A stretch of DNA of 9,219 nucleotides, taken from NCBI GenBank assembly GCA_029820875.1, contig JALGUK010000210.1, positions 1 to 9,219 of the forward strand, written 5' to 3'. The position numbers were made by a program, and so were the translations under genes. Of the stretch, positions 7,292 through 9,219 are shown in pieces (the first letter of the stretch is position 1; each line of letters starts with the position of its first letter). The notes beneath the pieces are model-generated. The model was not told where the DNA came from, did not search any database, and was given only the letters and a program-made list of their open reading frames with translations. The stretch is from Candidatus Zipacnadia bacterium. GTDB taxonomy: Bacteria > Armatimonadota > UBA5377 > JALGUK01.

Positions 7292-7377
7292 TAAATGCTC
7301 CCACTTACACGCCGCTGTCCCCTGTTGTAGGGCCGCGCTTTGGATGGAACCGCGTACATTAGCCACGGAGGGCGAAG
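7292..7377 (+). promoter_or_regulatory. csrA leader with clustered GGA motifs
   Basis: This 86-base leader between fliW and csrA holds GGA trinucleotides at 7342-7344, 7346-7348 and 7367-7369. The last lies inside the CGGAGGG Shine-Dalgarno site (7366-7372) of csrA. CsrA binds GGA in RNA loops and represses translation when a site covers the Shine-Dalgarno sequence, so autoregulation is possible. A short 4-bp stem (CCCT 7320-7323 with AGGG 7329-7332) is also present. Binding itself is inference. Confidence 0.35.
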
Positions 7378-7617
7378 ATGTTAGTCCTGACGCGCAAAGT
7401 CAACCAGAGCATCACTATCGGTGATGAAATAGTCGTGACGGTCACTGCAATAGATGGCGAACAAGTTCGCTTGGGTGTTGAAGCTCCCCGTAGCATCCCT
7501 GTCCATCGCCGCGAAGTCTATGAGGCCATTGAGCAGGCGAATCTTCAGGCCGCCCAATCCTTGCCCGACCATGTGGACCACTTGCTTAGCTGCCTTACGC
7601 GGCCGCATGTACAGTGA
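7378..7617 (+). CDS. csrA: Carbon storage regulator / flagellin translation regulator CsrA
   Basis: CsrA is a homodimeric RNA-binding protein that represses or stabilises mRNAs through GGA sites. In FliW-bearing bacteria its main known target is flagellin mRNA. The protein has 79 residues. It begins MLVLTRKVNQSITIGDEIVV, followed by VRLGVEAPRSIPVHRREVYE, with the RNA-contacting VHR..E element (Arg44, Glu46) intact. The C-terminus extends as a helix and a tail (AIEQANLQAAQSLPDHVDHL) longer than in the 61-residue E. coli protein, as is common in FliW-partnered CsrA. Asn55, at a position linked to FliW sensitivity in B. subtilis, is present here. GGAGGG at 7367-7372 gives a strong ribosome binding site. 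Confidence 0.97.
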   Translation: MLVLTRKVNQSITIGDEIVVTVTAIDGEQVRLGVEAPRSIPVHRREVYEAIEQANLQAAQSLPDHVDHLLSCLTRPHVQ

Positions 7618-7760
7618 GCGTTTCCCGTTCCTGCTCTCTGTGAGAGGAATCCCCATCACAGTCAGGGAATTACTTGCCGCCTGTAGGCCGTTGATTGTAG
7701 ACAGGAGCAGCCGAATGCACGCATCTCATCGTGCAGGGCGAAGCATTGGAGCCGTAAAAT
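7618..7760 (+). other. Intergenic region csrA to ABC ATPase gene
   Basis: This 143-base gap is the largest in the window. It holds a small inverted repeat (CTCTC 7634-7638, GAGAG 7642-7646, loop TGT) without a T run, so it is not a clear terminator. A Shine-Dalgarno site (GGAG 7748-7751) serves the next gene. I see no convincing -35/-10, sigma-28 or sigma-54 promoter and no credible small gene. Confidence 0.5.
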
Positions 7761-8541
7761 ATGACTGCTTCACAGGACGCAAACCCATCGAGACCCGCCA
7801 TCCACTTGGATGGCCTCTGTAAAAAGTTCCAGCTCGTCCGCGATCGCCCCCAGAGCTTCAAGGACGCGGTCATCGCACGCCTCACTTTCCGCCCGAACGT
7901 GCAGGAGGAGTTCTTTGCTCTTCGCGACATCACCCTCGATGTCTACCCGGGTGAAAGCGTCGCCGTCATCGGCGAAAACGGCTCCGGCAAGAGCACGCTG
8001 CTGGCAACCATTTCCCGAATTCTTCAACCGACTTCCGGCGTATTGGAAGTTCGCGGCCGTATCTCGGTTCTGTTGGAGGTCGGCGCCGGTTTCCACCCCG
8101 ACCTCACCGGCATCGAGAACGTCTACCTCTCTGGTGCTATCCTCGGCATCAGCCGCGCCGAGATGGATACCCGCCTCGCTGACATCATCGGCTTCGCTGA
8201 GCTGGAGGAGTTCGCTGACGTGCCGGTGAGAACTTACTCAGTGGGGATGTACCTTCGCCTCGGCTTTTCCGTTGCCACCCACGTGGACCCTGCTATACTT
8301 CTGGTAGATGAGGCCCTCGCTGTGGGCGACGAGCACTTCCAGGCGAAGTGTTATCGCAAGTTGGAGGAACTCTCCCGCGAGGGGCGGACGTTGCTTTTCG
8401 TATCCCATGACATGGACGAGGTCCGCAAGCTCTGTCCAAGAACTGTCTGGCTCGAGGCTCGAGCATGGACGAATCGCCGCAGATGGGCCGACCGAACAGG
8501 TCATACCGCTCTACTTGGCCCATGTTGAAGACATTGAATAG
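7761..8541 (+). CDS. Polysaccharide-export ABC transporter ATPase (Wzt/TagH/KpsT type), frameshifted
   Basis: This is the nucleotide-binding subunit of an ABC-2 exporter for O-antigen, teichoic-acid or capsule-like glycans. It would energise a Wzm/TagG-type permease in the inner membrane. Walker A is GENGSGKST (71-79), the characteristic LLEVGAGFHPDLTGIENVYL region is at 104-123, and the signature is YSVGMYLRLGFSVA (159-172), where related proteins usually have YSSGM. Walker B is ILLVDEA with catalytic Glu184, the D-loop is AVGD, and the switch His216 is in FVSHDMDEV. After TVWLE the frame breaks at a perfect 7-bp tandem duplication (8450-8463). With one copy removed the protein continues as HGRIAADGPTEQVIPLYLAH and ends at 8541, 257 residues in all, a normal length without a C-terminal carbohydrate-binding domain. 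As it stands, the first frame ends at 8528 with a scrambled tail. No permease gene is adjacent. Confidence 0.9.
8450..8463 (+). repeat. 7-bp tandem duplication causing a frameshift
   Basis: GCTCGAG occurs twice head to tail (8450-8456 and 8457-8463) within the ATPase gene. One copy reads through as TVWLEHGRIAADG, the standard sequence for the family at this point. The second copy shifts the frame by +1. Confidence 0.9.
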
Positions 8542-8558
8542 CCTCCACAGCCTCTCCC

Positions 8559-9219
8559 CTACCTCCGCTTCGGCCTTCCCACCACATACCCGATCGAACA
8601 CACTTCATCCGGATACCTTGTTGCCCCGTTGTACCAGAGCCGTACGAGTTGCCCCGATGGAGCCGCCACCACCGTCGGCGCCTGAATATATTGTGCATCG
8701 TAATCGTCATTATATCGGTATCCGTCCACTCTGTCCCGTTGCTCGAATACGAATATGCAAGCCGCGGTCCGCTGCGCCACCACATGTGATACCGCTCCCC
8801 GATCTTTATCACACACGAGTCGCACAGGCGGGTTTCGTCTTGTGTGATTGCCCCGTGTTTTGTCCAGTGAATACCGTCCGGCGATGTCGCATAACCGGTA
8901 GGCCCGTAGTGCTGGCCGGGCATTGTTCCGTTGTACCACATCTTGTAATGCGTATCGTCTTCGTCGAAAATCACCGACGGCTCCCGTAGTGAGCCACTGT
9001 CGAACTCCCCTTCAGCGCCAAATCCGAGCACCTTCCCGCGTTTCACCCACTGCCGCCCGTCCCGCGATTCCGCATATCCTATGGTATGTCCGACATCATC
9101 CTGGTAACCTACGTACCACATCTTAAATAGCCGCGCCTTCGCATCCCACAACACTGTCGGCATGTGCACATGAACATCGTCAAACTCACCCTTCTGGCCA
9201 CGCCGCAATACCGGATTTT
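8559..9219 (-). CDS. Beta-propeller glycosidase-like protein, N-terminally partial, frameshifted
   Basis: The gene reads leftward and is open at the right window edge, where the frame already reads NPVLRRGQKGEFDD. The protein resembles the five-bladed propeller fold of GH43/GH32/GH130-like glycosidases and phosphorylases. About 219 residues are visible, with four blade repeats marked by LFKMWYVGY, HYKMWYNGT, YHMWWRSG and VRLWYNGAT. The first three are followed by GYAESRDGRQW, GYATSPDGIHW and AYSYSSNGTEW turns. The conserved MPTVLWD and REPSVIFDE strands precede the first two blades. The frame changes between about 8705 and 8722: WTDTD is in one frame and DDYDAQYIQAPTVV in another, ending at 8559 with GRPKRR. 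One missing base or one extra TA dinucleotide (TATAT, 8711-8715) would explain it. Substrate, and whether it is an enzyme, cannot be read from this fragment. It converges on the ATPase gene with a 17-base gap. Confidence 0.75.

Noticed and set aside
7634..7646. Inverted repeat after csrA as a transcription terminator
   Set aside because: The stem is only 5 bp, and no T run follows.
5236..7740. Shared 12-mer TCGTGCAGGGCG in flgK (near 5238) and upstream of the ATPase gene (near 7729)
   Set aside because: A 12-base match is expected by chance a few times in a window of this size, and the flanks do not match.
7608..7822. Possible small gene starting ATG 7608, overlapping the end of csrA
   Set aside because: It overlaps csrA and the start of the ATPase gene, has no ribosome binding site of note, and its product resembles nothing recognisable.
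1..9219. CRISPR arrays, tRNA or rRNA genes, insertion sequences, attachment sites
   Set aside because: None seen: no regularly spaced repeats, no transposase or integrase motifs, no recognisable RNA genes. The window is almost fully accounted for by protein genes.

Overview
The window is a stretch of GC-rich bacterial DNA holding the distal part of a flagellar operon on the + strand. It is followed by an ABC-type polysaccharide-export ATPase gene on the same strand and a convergent, partial glycosidase-like gene on the - strand. The P-ring (FlgI) and L-ring (FlgH) genes show a diderm, Gram-negative-type cell. The gene order flgG-flgA-flgH-flgI-flgJ(N)-flgM-flgN-flgK-flgL-fliW-csrA, with FliW next to CsrA, is the arrangement seen outside the Gammaproteobacteria, for example in Desulfovibrio-type and planctomycete-like genomes. 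The sequence alone does not settle the phylum; a diderm candidate phylum from a metagenome is plausible.

Layout. 2-668: distal rod protein FlgG, cut by the window edge and carrying a frameshift near 389-391. 714-1466: FlgA, P-ring chaperone. 1517-2092: FlgH, L-ring. 2103-3236: FlgI, P-ring. 3270-3686: FlgJ-type rod-binding protein without a muramidase domain. 3741-4049: FlgM, anti-sigma-28. 4094-4447: FlgN-like chaperone. 4506-5826: FlgK, frameshifted near 5304. 5888-6802: FlgL. 6845-7291: FliW. 7378-7617: CsrA. 7761-8541: ATPase of the Wzt/TagH/KpsT type, frameshifted by a 7-bp tandem duplication. 8559-9219 (- strand): beta-propeller glycosidase-like protein, frameshifted near 8705-8720 and running off the right edge. 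No gap between genes exceeds 150 bases.

How it works together. FlgG forms the distal rod. FlgA, FlgI and FlgH build the bushings of the outer envelope, and FlgJ assists rod assembly. FlgN escorts FlgK and FlgL, which join hook and filament. FlgM holds back the late-gene sigma factor until the hook is complete, and FliW with CsrA couples flagellin level to translation. No convincing promoter or intrinsic terminator was found, so the flagellar genes are probably read from a promoter upstream of the window.

The most notable signal is not a new system. Four separate reading-frame breaks lie in 9.2 kb, each flanked by well-conserved protein in both frames. This means either very recent gene decay or uncorrected indels in the assembly. 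Other points of interest are a FlgH without a canonical lipobox, a repeated ribosome-binding-site leader motif, and an export ATPase with no permease beside it.
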